From the NCBI GenBank assembly GCA_037178675.1, contig JAYMGJ010000030.1, positions 37,181 through 101,180 on the forward strand: a DNA stretch of 64,000 bases, written 5' to 3'. A model generated the notes under the pieces. That model was not told the DNA's origin. It was given only the letters and a program-made list of their open reading frames with translations, and did not search any database. Below, in pieces: positions 11,411 through 23,069 of the stretch. Every line of letters begins with the position of its first letter. Position 1 is the first letter of the stretch. The translations under genes were made by a program, and so were the position numbers. The DNA is from Scleroderma bovista (Eukaryota; Basidiomycota; Agaricomycetes; Boletales; Sclerodermataceae).

Positions 11411-12311
11411 AGTGAAGTGAAAATGAGCTGAGTGGGAGTGAAAACAAGTTTGCGGTGTGGAAGCCGCGCGGTATGTTGAATATTTATTATGATTATGTCA
11501 GCGAGTGTCACACACCAGTGGACTGAATCTGACAGCATTGATATGTCACTCAATGCCACACCACGTGCTAATAATCTCTGTGTGGGCTTTCAACCGCATG
11601 CATGGTATGTCACCCAGGTTCACCAGTGTTGCGGTACACCCGCGGAAGCTGTATTTAGTGATAATTAAATGCTTCATATAGTTAGTCAGGCACCCACATC
11701 AATGTGTAAATTTAATCACCAAAGTATAAATGGAATGGACAGTCACATGGATTGTCGGAGTGAATTGACTGCGGTAAGATCCAGTGTATTTCAGATTTAC
11801 CGGTATCACAGGTGCAAGATTAGCAGCAAATAGAATAGAGACAACAATGATTGAAAATTTGTGATCAGGTAGCCAGTCTAAGCAACACTATTGACACAAA
11901 GATTTATTGCATACAATGCCCGCGGCAGACATTGAAGATTGGAAGGCAAGGAAAATGGTACCCACAACATCTATTTAGGGAATCATGGCCGCGGGTGTGC
12001 TAAACATGTTTCACTGTCTGTATTTATGCAGATGCAGAGCTACAATGGGTTGGCAAGCTTTGTTTTGATACATATCTCATTCCTACCACAATATAGAACA
12101 ATTGGAATCAATTGACAGTGATATGCAGTACCCAAATTCCACCCCAGATTCCATTAATGACATAAGATGGTTGATTCTGACCATTATTTACCCTTTAAAC
12201 ATTTCATTTCATAGTGGTGGGAAATATATTATATAAGCTGTGGTACTTAACATAAATGATCGCGGCCTGTCAACCCCAAACCCTCTATTGTCTCATACAT
12301 CACCAGCAACC
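11411..12311. promoter_or_regulatory. divergent intergenic region with three CCGCGG sites
   Basis: This 0.9-kb gap separates the Zn2Cys6 gene (-) from the next gene (+). It has no coding frame of note. Exact CCGCGG occurs near 11636, 11921 and 11991, plus near-matches. Shared regulation of the two divergent genes through these sites is a reasonable inference; the sequence alone shows only position and motif. Confidence 0.45.
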
Positions 12312-13632
12312 ATGAGCGGACCAAGGAATGTGAGATTTATAGATGATGGAGCACCCAACACATGTAAGTATATGTATTGGATCTGTATCCCTCATTTGAC
12401 ATGGATCTCGGACAGCTTTGTTCGGCAGCCCAGGGTGGACACCTCCCAACAGGCAAACTCCGAGGGCACCTCGTGAGTATCTATCAGTTCTACATGACTA
12501 TTGCTTATTTCAAATTCACAGCAACTGAGAGTAGCAGTGGATGGTCTCCACCTGCTCAGCCACACCATCTATCCGCAGGCGACCTGATGTGTATTGACAC
12601 AAATGAACATTCACTCCCCATGGTCCATTCACTGTCATCCAATGTGTTGGACAATAGCTGGTCTCCACCAGGCGTGTTGCCATGTCGTGAACTCCCACCT
12701 ACGTCATCCCCTAACTGCGATACCACCCCGATGCCTCAAACATCCTCCAACTCTGGTTCCGACACTGACACGTCGGAGGATAGCCAAGGTCTGAAGAAAG
12801 TGACTCATCACCATGGCCCATGACGCCAACCCACGGACCATCCGCTGATTCCTCAGATGGTGACACCTCGGAGGAGAGTCAAGCATGTACTCCACCCGCA
12901 CAGTAAGCCTCTAACATTTTTCCAACATCACTCATGTCACCAATGGAGTCAACCCCTTGTAGGCAACCCCGTGGATCAGCATCGCTCAGTGCATCATGTC
13001 TCTCCACAGAGACAGGTAAGCCAACTGGGAGTGAATCTGACGCAGAGGCAATATGCCTCAAAGACTTCTGGCCGAGAGTCATTGGTACAAGCCCCATTGC
13101 ACACAGTAGGTTAGTGGATAAGGGAAAGGCACCCGAAATGGAATCAAGCTCAGTGCGCCCATTCCCTGTAACCTGTCCCAAGGATGTGGAAGGTGAGTGT
13201 TGCCTTAGGTTAAATTACTGATACTGACAGTCATAGTGGAATGGTGGCATTTGCTACAAACAATGGCTGACCTTGAAATTGACTGCGGTAAATTCAATGG
13301 CCCGCAGCATGAATGTGAGTACATTAGTATATCTACTAAATTGATATTCACAATCAGTAGTAAGCACAGCTCGCCAGATTGCAGCCTGTTTTCACCCCAA
13401 GGATGGCAAATCCATCTGCCTGGACAACTTGTACGACAAACCCCTTATCACAATGTACCAGCAGTATGCGGACAAGTTGGTGGAAGAAACTAGGGAGTGG
13501 AGAAGGCTGATGGCCTTATGGGCACATTATGCTGACATGATAGATAAGTTGGAGCACATGGATAAGGGTGAGATGGAGGGCACACAGGGTGCCACGGATC
13601 ATTTAGAAGATTTACACCCATCAATGTTGTAA
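12312..13632 (+). pseudogene. multi-exon gene of unknown function in the island
   Basis: The start MSGPRNVRF at 12312 is followed by short exons with good GT-AG introns (about 12363-12412, 12472-12522, 12903-12967, 13192-13245, 13315-13370). The middle is low complexity, Ser/Pro/Asp-rich. The last exons give a compact, partly helical domain with FHPKDGKSICLDNLYDKP and KLVEETREWRRLMALWAHY, ending TAA at 13630. Near 12790 the frame must shift by one base to stay open (from ...TSEDSQ to SEESDSSP), so this copy is probably broken unless another splice site is used. I do not recognise the family. Its place between the Zn2Cys6 gene and the other cargo genes suggests it belongs to the same mobile element. 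Confidence 0.5.
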
Positions 13633-13917
13633 TTACATTTGGTTGTCTGCTAGTATTAAATACTTGAAAGAATGATTTTCAGTGTGTGAGATGACATTCA
13701 CTAGGATTGTGAGTTTAAAGGTAAATGTGATGGACACCGCATGTTTGATCATGACCGCGGTTGTGTTCAACAGTCATGTTGTCATATTCACCTTACATTC
13801 ACTGCGGTTATGATTCATGATACACAGTGATGGCCACCTGGTGATGATGATCCTATATCCACATATACAGATTTGTCTACATTTACAATCTGTATACGAG
13901 GAATCTATTCTCGGCAC

Positions 13918-15500
13918 TGTAGAGACAGTCCTGTCTCTGGGTGTGTAGATTGGTAGTACTGATACTGGACTCTTACCTTAGCTATGTAGGCTTGTACTTA
14001 GCTTACTAAGCAAGATCCTTCTCTTCAGTGTATATCTTTGAGCTCAGTCTTGGAATGACTGAACCACCCTTCCACTCTCTAGTTTCTTAGTCTCCTTAGT
14101 CCTTGGGAGCCTTGCCAGACCTCCAGAAGTCCCTGGGTCGAATGCACCTCATCTGAGGGAGCAGCCACCCAAACACATTGTTATCTTTTCAACTGGAGCC
14201 CACCGTGAGGGGTTTCTGTGTCTTGGAACTCCCTATCCTCTTTCTAGGTCCCTCTTAACCAACTACAGTCACTCCTTTGAAGTTTCCATCATTTTCCCTT
14301 GAGTTTTCAGCATCTTCTCCTCCTGCCCCCCTCGAGTTTGGCGCATATCTCGCTCCCTTTTGCGCCGGATCTTTCGCTTTTCTGGAATCCGGATCTGCTC
14401 GTCGAGGGCTTTCGAATGGTGCCTGGGTCATCGCGATTGGTCCAGCGGTTGCGGAGATATTCGCATTTTCGCATTTGGGTGGAGTTTGGGACTGATAGGT
14501 CGATATCTCGGGATCTAAGGCTCGTCCTGCTTCGTCCTTTCGCGTCCTAACCCCTCTATACTATGGCAACACCATCCTATCACGCCGCGTCCATCCGTCC
14601 AGCCGTTCCCTCGCTATGCTGCGCTTCTCCTCCTCCCCCCCTCTTTTCGAGATCTGTCCGTTGTGCCTCTGTTTCTCGACCGGCCCTTTCGTCCTTTTAG
14701 TCTCTAGTTCCGTCGTACTCGTCGATTTCATATATGTTTTTACGTTGCACGTTTCCCTTGCCGTTCCGGAGATATTTGCATTTTGGAGTCCAGAGAGGAG
14801 GGAGAATGATCTGCATCTATGTCGACGGTTTCTGCGCTGGTCCCTTATCGCTTCTAGGGCCACGTACTACTCGATGAGGGCTTTCTAACGCCACCTTGAC
14901 CGCCACAATCGCCCCAGCCGTTCTGGAGATATCTCCAGTTCTTCGCCCTTGTCCTCCTCCCCCTCCGCTTTTTGCCTTTTTTAGGTGCTCTCTCCTATCC
15001 TCCTGCCTCAGGACTGCTTCTCCTGCCATTCCCCATCCTTGTTAGTCAACCTCTTGCCGTCCTTAGGTCTGGGGACCACTCTGATGATGTGCGGAGTGTT
15101 CGTGTTCCCAGGGTTATGTGAGTCTGTGCGTTTTTGATGGACTGTTTGGTGTTTTGCAAGGTTTTAGTGGGTCTTTGGTTGTGGTTTGGTGTGGTTGGTG
15201 AGTACCTGACTGGGGACAGTCAGTGTTTCAAGTGCCTGGGAGGTGTAGAGACAGTCCTGTCTCTAGGTGGAGAATTGGTAGTACTGATACTGGACTCTTA
15301 CCTTAGCTATGTAGGCTTGTACTTAGCTTACTAAGCAACTTCCCTCTTTCCTCTGTATATGTTTGATCTCAGTCCTGGAGTGACTGAACACCTCTACTCT
15401 CCCTACTTCCTCTAGTCTCCCCAGTCCCTGGGAGCTCTGCCAGACCTCCAGAAGCCCATGGGTCGAGCGTGCCTCACCTGAGGCAGCAGCAACACCCAAC
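13918..15500 (+). mobile_element. non-coding LTR element (TRIM/LARD-like)
   Basis: Two direct copies of the small LTR flank about 1.05 kb that has no retroviral coding frame. The left LTR (13918-14191) is complete, TGTAGAGACAG...CTTTTCA. The right one (15244 to about 15500) loses homology before its end. After the left LTR comes ACTGGAGCCCACCGTGAGGG, in the position of a primer binding site or leader. The internal part has three imperfect copies of a motif around CGTTCYGGAGATAT (near 14455, 14758 and 14922). I infer a non-autonomous element moved by a related full-length one. It is inserted in the island downstream of the 12.3-13.6 kb gene; the left flank is GCAC, but the right end is damaged so a duplication cannot be confirmed. 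Confidence 0.6.
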
Positions 15501-15597
15501 CCCCCCCTACAGCGCTTCTTTCATAGGCGGGCATCATCATAGTCCTCCAGCCTTGATGGGAGCCTCTTTGGCCGGACCGATGTGCGCTGAAAAGACA

Positions 15598-15869
15598 ACA
15601 ATGTGTTTGGGTGGCTGCTCCCTCAGATGAGGTGCATTCGACCCAGGAGCTTCTGGAGGTCTGGCAAGACTCCCAAGGGACAGGGAGACTAAGAGAAGTA
15701 GGGAGAGTAGAGGTGTTCAGTCACTCCAGGACTGAGCTCAAACATATACACAGGAAAGAGGGAGATTGCTTAGTAAGCTAATACAAGCCTACATAAGCTA
15801 AGGTAGAGAGTCCAGTGTCAGTACTACTATCAGCAACTCTACACACCTAGAGACAGGACAGTCTCTACA
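15598..15869 (-). mobile_element. small solo LTR nested in a giant LTR
   Basis: A 272-bp copy of the small LTR is inserted seven bases from the end of giant LTR copy A. The flanking four bases are GCGC on both sides (15594-15597 and 15870-15873). Comparison with the two uninterrupted giant LTR ends (TGTGCGCCTAAG at 23920 and its complement at 58929) gives the exact pre-insertion sequence. It is therefore younger than the host LTR. Confidence 0.9.
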
Positions 15870-17349
15870 GCGCCTAAGTGAGGGAAGAGGTCAGAACAAC
15901 CAACAACCAACACCAAATGACAGCAAAATGCGAGTGGTGGTCTTCCTTTGTGTTTCTGGTATTTAACCTCCACAGGGGAAGGTGCTGCACGCCTTCAGGC
16001 AGGATGCAGGAGGGAAGGGAAGGGCTTCTGATGGGGAATAGATGTGACTGGGGATGGTATTGACTCCTCTTCAGCCTACCACAGTGGTTAGGAAGAGTCC
16101 TGGGATTGAAGAGTGATGATAGATTGATGATAGGGGTGTAATAGCAGTGATGGAGCAACAGGGAAGCAAGGGGACAGTTCCTGCTTCAAGAATGCGATGG
16201 ACAGTGCTGGGATGGAGTGGACAGTGATGCTAGACTGCGCTTCAGCCTAGAGAAATGATCAGATACAAGATATATCTGATAAACAGCAATATAGGAGCTT
16301 TAGGCCAGCACTGGGTGACCTACAAGTCCAAAGACAGAGATAGAGCTTATAGACAGTGAGGGAGAGTGAATGTGGTCGCTTTATTGAGGGGGAAGCAGAC
16401 ACTTCCTTGCAGCCTTTGGCTGCTGGTTTATATACAGGAGGGGCTGTGGCCCTGTAAGCACAAATGACTAAGTGCTTGGTAAGAGATTGGTAAGCGATTG
16501 ATAAGCAGTGTAATCAGGCTGAGTCATCGATGGGGAGAGCCTGAACAAGCTGCTGAGCCAAGGGAAAGAGCAAAAACATAGGTAAAAAGGGGTGTACAAC
16601 CAAGAATATGGAAAAATCATTGCATGGGGCCCAAAAGAGAGGGGGGGGAAGCAGGGGATGAGTAGATCAAAGCTAAATGAGCATATGCGATGACATAATG
16701 CATATGAATCATAGGGGCATGAGTCATGAATTGATAAGCAGCATGATAAGCATGATTTGAAGGATGATTGGTAAGTGATTGGTAAGGGGAGTAATGGGGA
16801 TTAGTAATGCCAAGAGGGCATGAATAATGCACAGCAGAGTGAGTCAGAGTGAGCCAGAGTGACTCTGTGTGACTCAGACAGAAGGGAAGCACATGATTGA
16901 TTGAACTTTAGATCTGGAGATGAGCTTCTGAAGCAGTGCCACTGATGGGAGTGGCTGGGGGATAATAAAAGAATTGATCCGACCAGAAGAGCAGTGTCAG
17001 GGGGCCTGGAATGACAAGTAGAGTCACAGCTGGTCACAGAGTGTCACAAATCCCTTGGATTGAGCTTCTGTAGAGCAAAAACGCGAAATTTGGTGCTCCC
17101 GAAGTGCAGTCTTCCCTTGAGCAGTAAGGGGAAGGTTCTGTACTCTATTAGGGCTCCTAAGAAGGGTTCTAGAGCACTGTTTCATTCGTGTTTGTTGCGG
17201 GATAGCAGGGAAGAGAATCACAAGTAGCGGATTCGACGTGTCCAGGGAAGCAAGATGAATGATAGAGGGAGATGGATGTGACAGGACTCTGGGATAAAAG
17301 GACCATATGCAGAGGACTCAGGAGACACAGAGACGACCAGGTATGAATT

Positions 17350-17679
17350 TTAAAGTCTAACGATAGACTTGAGACGACCAAAGTATGTGCATGATGCAGG
17401 ACTGACGAGGAGAACGCGCTGACCGAGAATGAGAGGGACTGAGGGAGCAGGCTGGGAAGATATGTACCAGACAGTACACAGGAGCTCATGGAGAGGCTGT
17501 CCCAAGAGCAGGACATAGTTGAGGTCTGCTGCAATAGCAGAGAAACGTTCCAGAGAAAATGCGGACTCCATAGTGAGTGATGAAGTGGGTGTCTGGATTG
17601 CGGGTGGAATATCTCCATGGGAAATGAACAGATTTACGTCGGGACTTGACAGGCAGATAGACCACGGTCTAGGCTCCAT
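17350..17679 (-). pseudogene. LTR-borne conserved ORF, stop-terminated copy
   Basis: This is the copy-A homologue of the 165-codon ORF in giant LTR copies B and C. It starts MEPRPWSICLSS and matches them for about 108 residues, then ends at TAA where the other copies have GAA (after KSIVRL). The remainder is readable beyond the stop. No known domain is recognised. Confidence 0.55.
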
Positions 17680-18249
17680 GATGGTATAGTCACATGATTG
17701 ATAGCTTCAAAAATGGCAGAGCTATTCAAAATATCGGAATGCCGGCACTGGGTGCCTAAATTTGACATTTGGGTGCTAAAAATGATTCTTCCTTTTCTCC
17801 TTCATTTCTCTATTGTTTCTTCTGCTTCTTTGGTTGTTCTGGTATGGGAGTTGGACTGCAGTAGGTTGCATTCCTCTCTCATACTGAAATGATCATCAAT
17901 CCTTGGATTCTTCTGCTTCTTGGCAGTTCTTGTGCGAGGGATGACTGCCAGACAATGGCATTCATCTCTTGCTCCAGGATAGTCATTCTCGTGCGATAGA
18001 TGGCTACAATGAGCTTGTATTCATTCTTTGCATAAGGATAGTCTTGACTTTGCGTGATATGGATAGCGAGGGCTGTCTGTATCCCTCAAGTCGGGACAAT
18101 CTTTCAACAGATCTTGGGTGTGCATTCTTTGCATTAGTTTCATCGGCTAACTTTCTCCATGTCCACAGTACCAAACACGTTTGGTGCGTGACACCGACTG
18201 CCACCTCATGACACCTTTTCCCCCTTCATTGGATTCATCTTGTAGTGAT

Positions 18250-20947
18250 TTATGTTTTGCATTTTATTTCAGGTCCTGTGAGTAATTTTACCGGGATTGC
18301 CATAATGCATACCTTGTGGAATAGCTGCAGGAGCTGAATGACCTGCGGTTGGCACTTGAATTGACTGACCACTCTGTTTCATGACTTCAGAGTGTTTGGC
18401 TGAATATATATATCAGATTTGTAAGAATAAATATGTTGGTGATGGAATAAGAAGCGCCCTTGCCTTTTATCTTCCCACTTTGTTGAGCCGCAGTGGAGGG
18501 AGGACCCGTGGGTGTCACATCCATGGAAGGAGCACTCTTCCCAGTACCTCCAGGATGTTTCCCTGAATATAAATATTAAATATGTCAGTGTCAGAATATG
18601 TTCACAGCCTAAGAAGACCATCACCTTTGGTGTTAAGCGGAGCATCAGAGTGGGCGGTGGCAGTGACCTCCATGGCAGCCATACTCTTCCCTGTGACTGC
18701 ACTCTGTTTACCTAAATGAATATATGATAAACATAGCTGTAACTGCTGGTGTGACATCATAGGACCACCTTTACCTTTGGTCTTCTGAGTGACAGGTGGG
18801 TTGTCAGCCGTGGTTGTGGAAGCACCTGCGGTTGCAATTGGATGTGTCAGATTATTCTTATCTGCAACTGATTTTTTCTTGTCTGCATATAAATATTATC
18901 CACATACATTTAGTTGTATGTGAGGGTCCATAAGAACACTCTCACCTGTTGTCTTTACCCGCGGCTTGGGTTTGACAACCATTGCAGTTCCCGCGGTTGG
19001 AGGATTCTCACTGCCTGCTATTGTTTGTTCATTTCATCCCTATTGATAATAAATATCCCACCTGAATCTTTCCTTTGCTGCATTGCCTGTTGCTGATGGG
19101 ACCCAGCACGCATGGAATATGATGCATTTGGTGGGCCCACTTTAATATTGTGACCGGCTGAGGAGTCACCATTGGTCTGATCCGAACTGGAATCTGTGAA
19201 AATATATCAGTGTATGTTCATACAGTAACCATACTTACCCTTTGAATTTTTTCTGGCATGCGTCTGTTTCAACCTTTTATTACGGCTCTTCTCAGCATCC
19301 GCTGCAAGACATCAATGATATACCAATGAATGAATAGATGTAATTACCTTGCAAATCGTGTTGACCACAGGTGTGCCTTGATTCTGCTCCACCCCTAGAA
19401 GGACCCGCGGCATTTCCATGCGGACGCACAGGGGGCTGAATGTCCTCTATGTCCTCGTCATTATATGATACATCTATCAATGCCTCTCAGTGGTTGCCAA
19501 TTTAATAGAATGATATTTACCTTGTGTGGGCTTTTTTCCTGTTCTCTTTGCCGTACTCTTGTGATTGGCACTCGAAACTGCGGCTTGTAGCGACCCATCG
19601 GACTCTAACCACCTCTTGACCTTGAATGTATTTGCGGGATCACTCACTTGCCTGTCTCACCACCACTCCAATATTTCTGTGGCCTCTTTGTTGGTAAGCC
19701 TAGAGGGTTCCTTGAATGCAACATTGGCAGGCCAATACCTGCCCGATATATATGTGCCGCGGTCAAGCCCAATTGCTGCCCATGGTACAGCAACATCGGA
19801 CCAACCACAAGCCTTTCCTGTTATGACATGGTTAGTGTTTGATTCATATAATATTTTTACATACCATAATGAAAACTAATGAATGCGCGGACTACACCCT
19901 TTTTGTCCTGGGTGTTCATATTCAGGATGACCAGAATGTAGGGCATGTCATCTGCATCTGTTGGGAGGTTAAGCCACGGCCGTCTTTTACCTTTGACAGG
20001 CTTTCTTGGAACCGTGCCCTCATCCTCCGTATCTTCACCACTTTCCTCCTCCACACCAAACACCTGATGGGCATACCGCTCCCACTTGTTCTCCACCCGG
20101 TCCCAGCCATCAAAGAGCTTTCCATCACCCAATTTGTCATTGAAGTCATGCCTATGTGTGTCAGTAGTAATATATACACCGAATAACCACACTCACAGGC
20201 CATACATGATGTCACCTGCAGCACCTTTCCAAGCTGCCATCACCACCACTCTGGCACCACACTGCTTCCACATTGCCTTGGAAAACTCACGGGCAAACTT
20301 CCGACCTTTTCCTTCCGTGGCTCTACCTGTAGTTTCAGTACCATGCTGCCACGGGATAAGAGTCTCACCTTGCTTGGATCTCTGGGGGGGGGGGGGTGGG
20401 TATCATTCCATTCCTTGGCTGTCTTTTCTGCCCACTCTATGTTCTCCGTGGTCAGTCTCTTTATCACTTTGCCCACCGCCCTCTGATAATTTTGAATGTA
20501 CCCGCTGGAACCGGGTGCATGTCCTGCTCTGGCAAGCACATCATCTATTTTTGCCTTCTCTTGGTCTGCTATTACCATGTGGGCAGTCCACCTGCAGCCA
20601 TATTTGATGAGCTGTTTTTTCTTCCGAGTGCGAGAGTGATTATACAGCCAATTTTGAATGGCCTATGAAAATACAAAATAAGGCAAGCTCTTCATAAGTG
20701 AGGGAGCACTCACCTTCTTCTTTATCACCCATTGGTGACTCTTGAGTGTCCTGTTGGCCTCCAGCCTTTGGACATGGCTTGCAATGTCCTTAAAAATAGA
20801 CTTCCTTTTTGTTGCGTCCGCTGCCATCCACTGTTCCAGTTTCTCCTGGACAATGATGAGCTCATCTTTGCGAAGGGGGGTCTTGCCTTGCCCAGTGGCA
20901 TCAGACCTCCCATCACTATCACTCTCACTGTACTCAGATTCGGACAT
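18250..20947 (-). pseudogene. island cargo gene of unknown function with repeated mini-exons
   Basis: The start MSESEYSESDSDG at 20947 leads into an exon to 20714, then exons from 20662 with NWLYNHSRTRKKK and PGSSGYIQNYQRAVGKV, a segment with FAREFSKAMWKQCG, then HDFNDKLGDGKLFDGWD and VPWAAIGLDRG. It is a helical, charged, soluble-looking protein of a type I recall as hypothetical proteins in Agaricomycetes, without a known function. The 3' half (about 19480-18270) is a run of short exons of 25-40 codons, most ending in Lys-Gly at the splice junction and resembling one another. One in-frame TGA near 19655 (WW-stop-DRQ) fits CGA to TGA. The gene is divergent from the KDZ transposase gene (about 430 bp apart). 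The exact 3' end is uncertain. Confidence 0.6.
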
Positions 20948-21373
20948 GGGTGAGGTGGAAAACTTGCAGCAAGTTCCAAATTCCGGCACACATTTGGGCC
21001 TGTTGATTGAAGTTCACGCGGTCACTTTCTTCACATGTCACAAGGACCCTTGATCTTACTTTACCATGTATGGGCAGATGCAATACGGCGCCCGAGGAAT
21101 ATTTGGTAAGATTCCATGGGTATTTGCAAAGATCTTACCATAGATGGAAAGGTCCATGTTGCTCAGGGTCCATTTTGACAACGCTTATGTGCCAATCTCA
21201 AGATCTCAGTCCATAGTTGGTAGGGTTCCATTTGTGCCTGATCGCGGTCCCGACCGAGTGGATTGACACCGCAGGATCCCAATCCAATGCAGTTGGTCAA
21301 GTTCAAGGTATTGCAATGAGGCATTTCAAGGTCAAAAGTGGTCGTGTTGTGAGCTTCGCATCCAGAGACAGTC
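20948..21373. promoter_or_regulatory. divergent spacer upstream of the KDZ transposase gene
   Basis: No gene is seen in this 430-bp spacer. It contains near-matches of the island motif (CACGCGGTCA, ATCGCGGTCC, ACACCGCAGG) but no exact CCGCGG. It should hold promoters for both flanking genes; no TATA box is clear. Confidence 0.35.
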
Positions 21374-21903
21374 ATGGGGAAGTCCAAGGTAGTAAAAGTA
21401 GGCCCCTCTACACCTGTAATGCAGGTGACATGGAAGACAGTAAGATCTGGTAGACAATCCAAGGACAAGATCATAAAGGCTCCACCCCAGAAAAAGGCAC
21501 GCATTGAAAGAGCTGATGATCAGTCTCCTACTCAAGCTGGTTCATCGGCATTGGAGCACACCAGTTTCTTTCCAGATGAGCCTGTAGAGGCATATTCTAC
21601 TACAGATGATCCACCCCTGCGAGCATGTAGATTGCCAAGGAACCAGGTCTGATGCACCTTCCACACTCTAAATATATATCTCATCCAATCATAGGACCAC
21701 TATCTGTGAGACTGGCTGCCCTGGAAAGGCAAATATTTGTCAGTGCTCCTAGAAATGGAGGCACCCCCTGCATCCAGGATCTGTATGTGGTGTGGAAAGG
21801 ATGGGGCAATTAGGTGCACTGACTGTGCTCATAGGCCACTCTTCTGCACCAACTGTTGCCTTGACACACACCAGCTTGGTCCCTTCCATCGGATTCAAAG
21901 GTG

Positions 21904-22184
21904 TGTTGGAGATAAACAGACTGTTATGGTTTGTTTATATACTTACATAAGCATAAAGCGCAGATACAGTAGACTTACTATTACTATAGTTCCCTCAGTA
22001 GCTTGCCAGCATACTGAGGGTGAGTACCATCTACTAACCACCACATACTTACTGATACCTTGTAGTTACCCTACAGGTATATACTAATATACAGTAGCTT
22101 GCCAGCATACTGAGGTTATCCTACAGCTCCTTCTCCCTTCTCTTCAGGCTAGACCTTCCCTGTGCAGACCACCACCTTTCTATA
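21904..22184 (+). mobile_element. solo Copia-type LTR with 5-bp target duplication
   Basis: The 281-bp segment runs TGTTGGAGATAAACAG...CTTTCTATA. It is flanked by AGGTG on both sides (21899-21903 and 22185-22189). Removing it and one repeat restores the transposase reading FHRIQ-RWTGTFFED exactly. Related LTRs lie at 44401-44683 and 45057-45341. It includes the twice-repeated phrase TAGCTTGCCAGCATACTGAG. Confidence 0.92.
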
Positions 22185-22493
22185 AGGTGGACTGGAACCT
22201 TCTTTGAGGATTTCTCTCTTCACCTGGTGGGTCAGTTCTTTCACCATATCCACATGGTAATTAATAAAGCAGATTGGATTTGTGATGCACTTGGGCCACG
22301 GTGGAAAACCATGTCCTAGCGGAGGATATAGCTGTGGTAATAATGCAAGTGATGATGAAGATGCTTGGGAAGATGTGGAGGACGATGGGAGCCCACCTCA
22401 TCTAGCTAGACTGTGGGACAGAAGTTGCCAAACTGTGGTGGACACTAATGGGGTGCACACTTGCGACATTCGGTACTGCAGCTGCGATGGTTC

Positions 22494-23069
22494 TGTAAGG
22501 AATTAACTTGATTTAGCTACACAACTACATCATATTTTCGATCTACGAAGCACTCGAGAGGGCCCGGGTGTTGGTGAGGACGCCTACCACAGACCTCGGG
22601 GTGAGTTATGATCGGTACTGGGTAACTGGTATTGATCGTCCTGCGACCGGCAAGACCCACAAAGGGCAGGGCGGACGTATGTTATCTACGACGCACCAAA
22701 GCGGCCAGGTTAGATCCCGCGCCCTATGTCCTTAGGCACGGCCCTCTCAGTGCTTTGCCGCCCCTTGTATTTTAGCTTTGACGTATTCTTTGTACCTTAG
22801 ATACATTGTCTGCTCGGACGTCGAGCCACTCGCGCTTTGACGTCATTAGTACTGTACTTAAGCCGCCTGTAGCAGCCTCGAGCTGCAGAAATCCGATTCC
22901 CCCCAGTTCCATATCTCACAACCGAACCCTCAAGTCTAAGCAAGTCAAGTTTATCGTTGTATCTACAGCATTCGCCGTCCAAGTACCAAGTCTAAGCCTT
23001 TCTCGTCTCTCGTCTCTTCTCTCTCTCCCCTTGTCCTCACGAACACCCGAACCCGCACCTTCCCCTACA
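22494..23069 (+). mobile_element. solo LTR of a separate family with 4-bp target duplication
   Basis: The 576-bp segment begins TGTAAGGAATTAAC and ends CTTCCCCTACA. GTTC flanks it on both sides (22490-22493 and 23070-23073). Taking it out gives CSCDGS-EDSHLQLMM in the transposase frame. It also begins GTAAGG and ends CTACAG including the duplicated G, so it could in principle be spliced as an intron; the target duplication makes an LTR insertion the better reading. Confidence 0.8.

Larger units (their letters stand above)
15591..18193 (-). mobile_element. giant solo LTR, family 2 (copy A) with 4-bp target duplication
   Basis: Read on the minus strand it runs TGTCACGCACC...CTTAGGCGC, with the terminal ACA separated by a nested small LTR. 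Both sides are flanked by CCGA (15587-15590 and 18194-18197), a 4-bp target duplication. This is the only one of the five giant LTRs here with a clean duplication, and it supports the chosen ends. Without the nested insertion it is about 2.33 kb. It carries the conserved LTR ORF in a damaged form. Confidence 0.85.

Noticed and set aside
22494..23069. Treating this segment as an ordinary long intron of the KDZ transposase gene.
   Set aside because: It has GT...AG edges, but TG...CA termini with a GTTC duplication and a length of 576 bp, against introns of about 50 nt elsewhere, favour a solo LTR.
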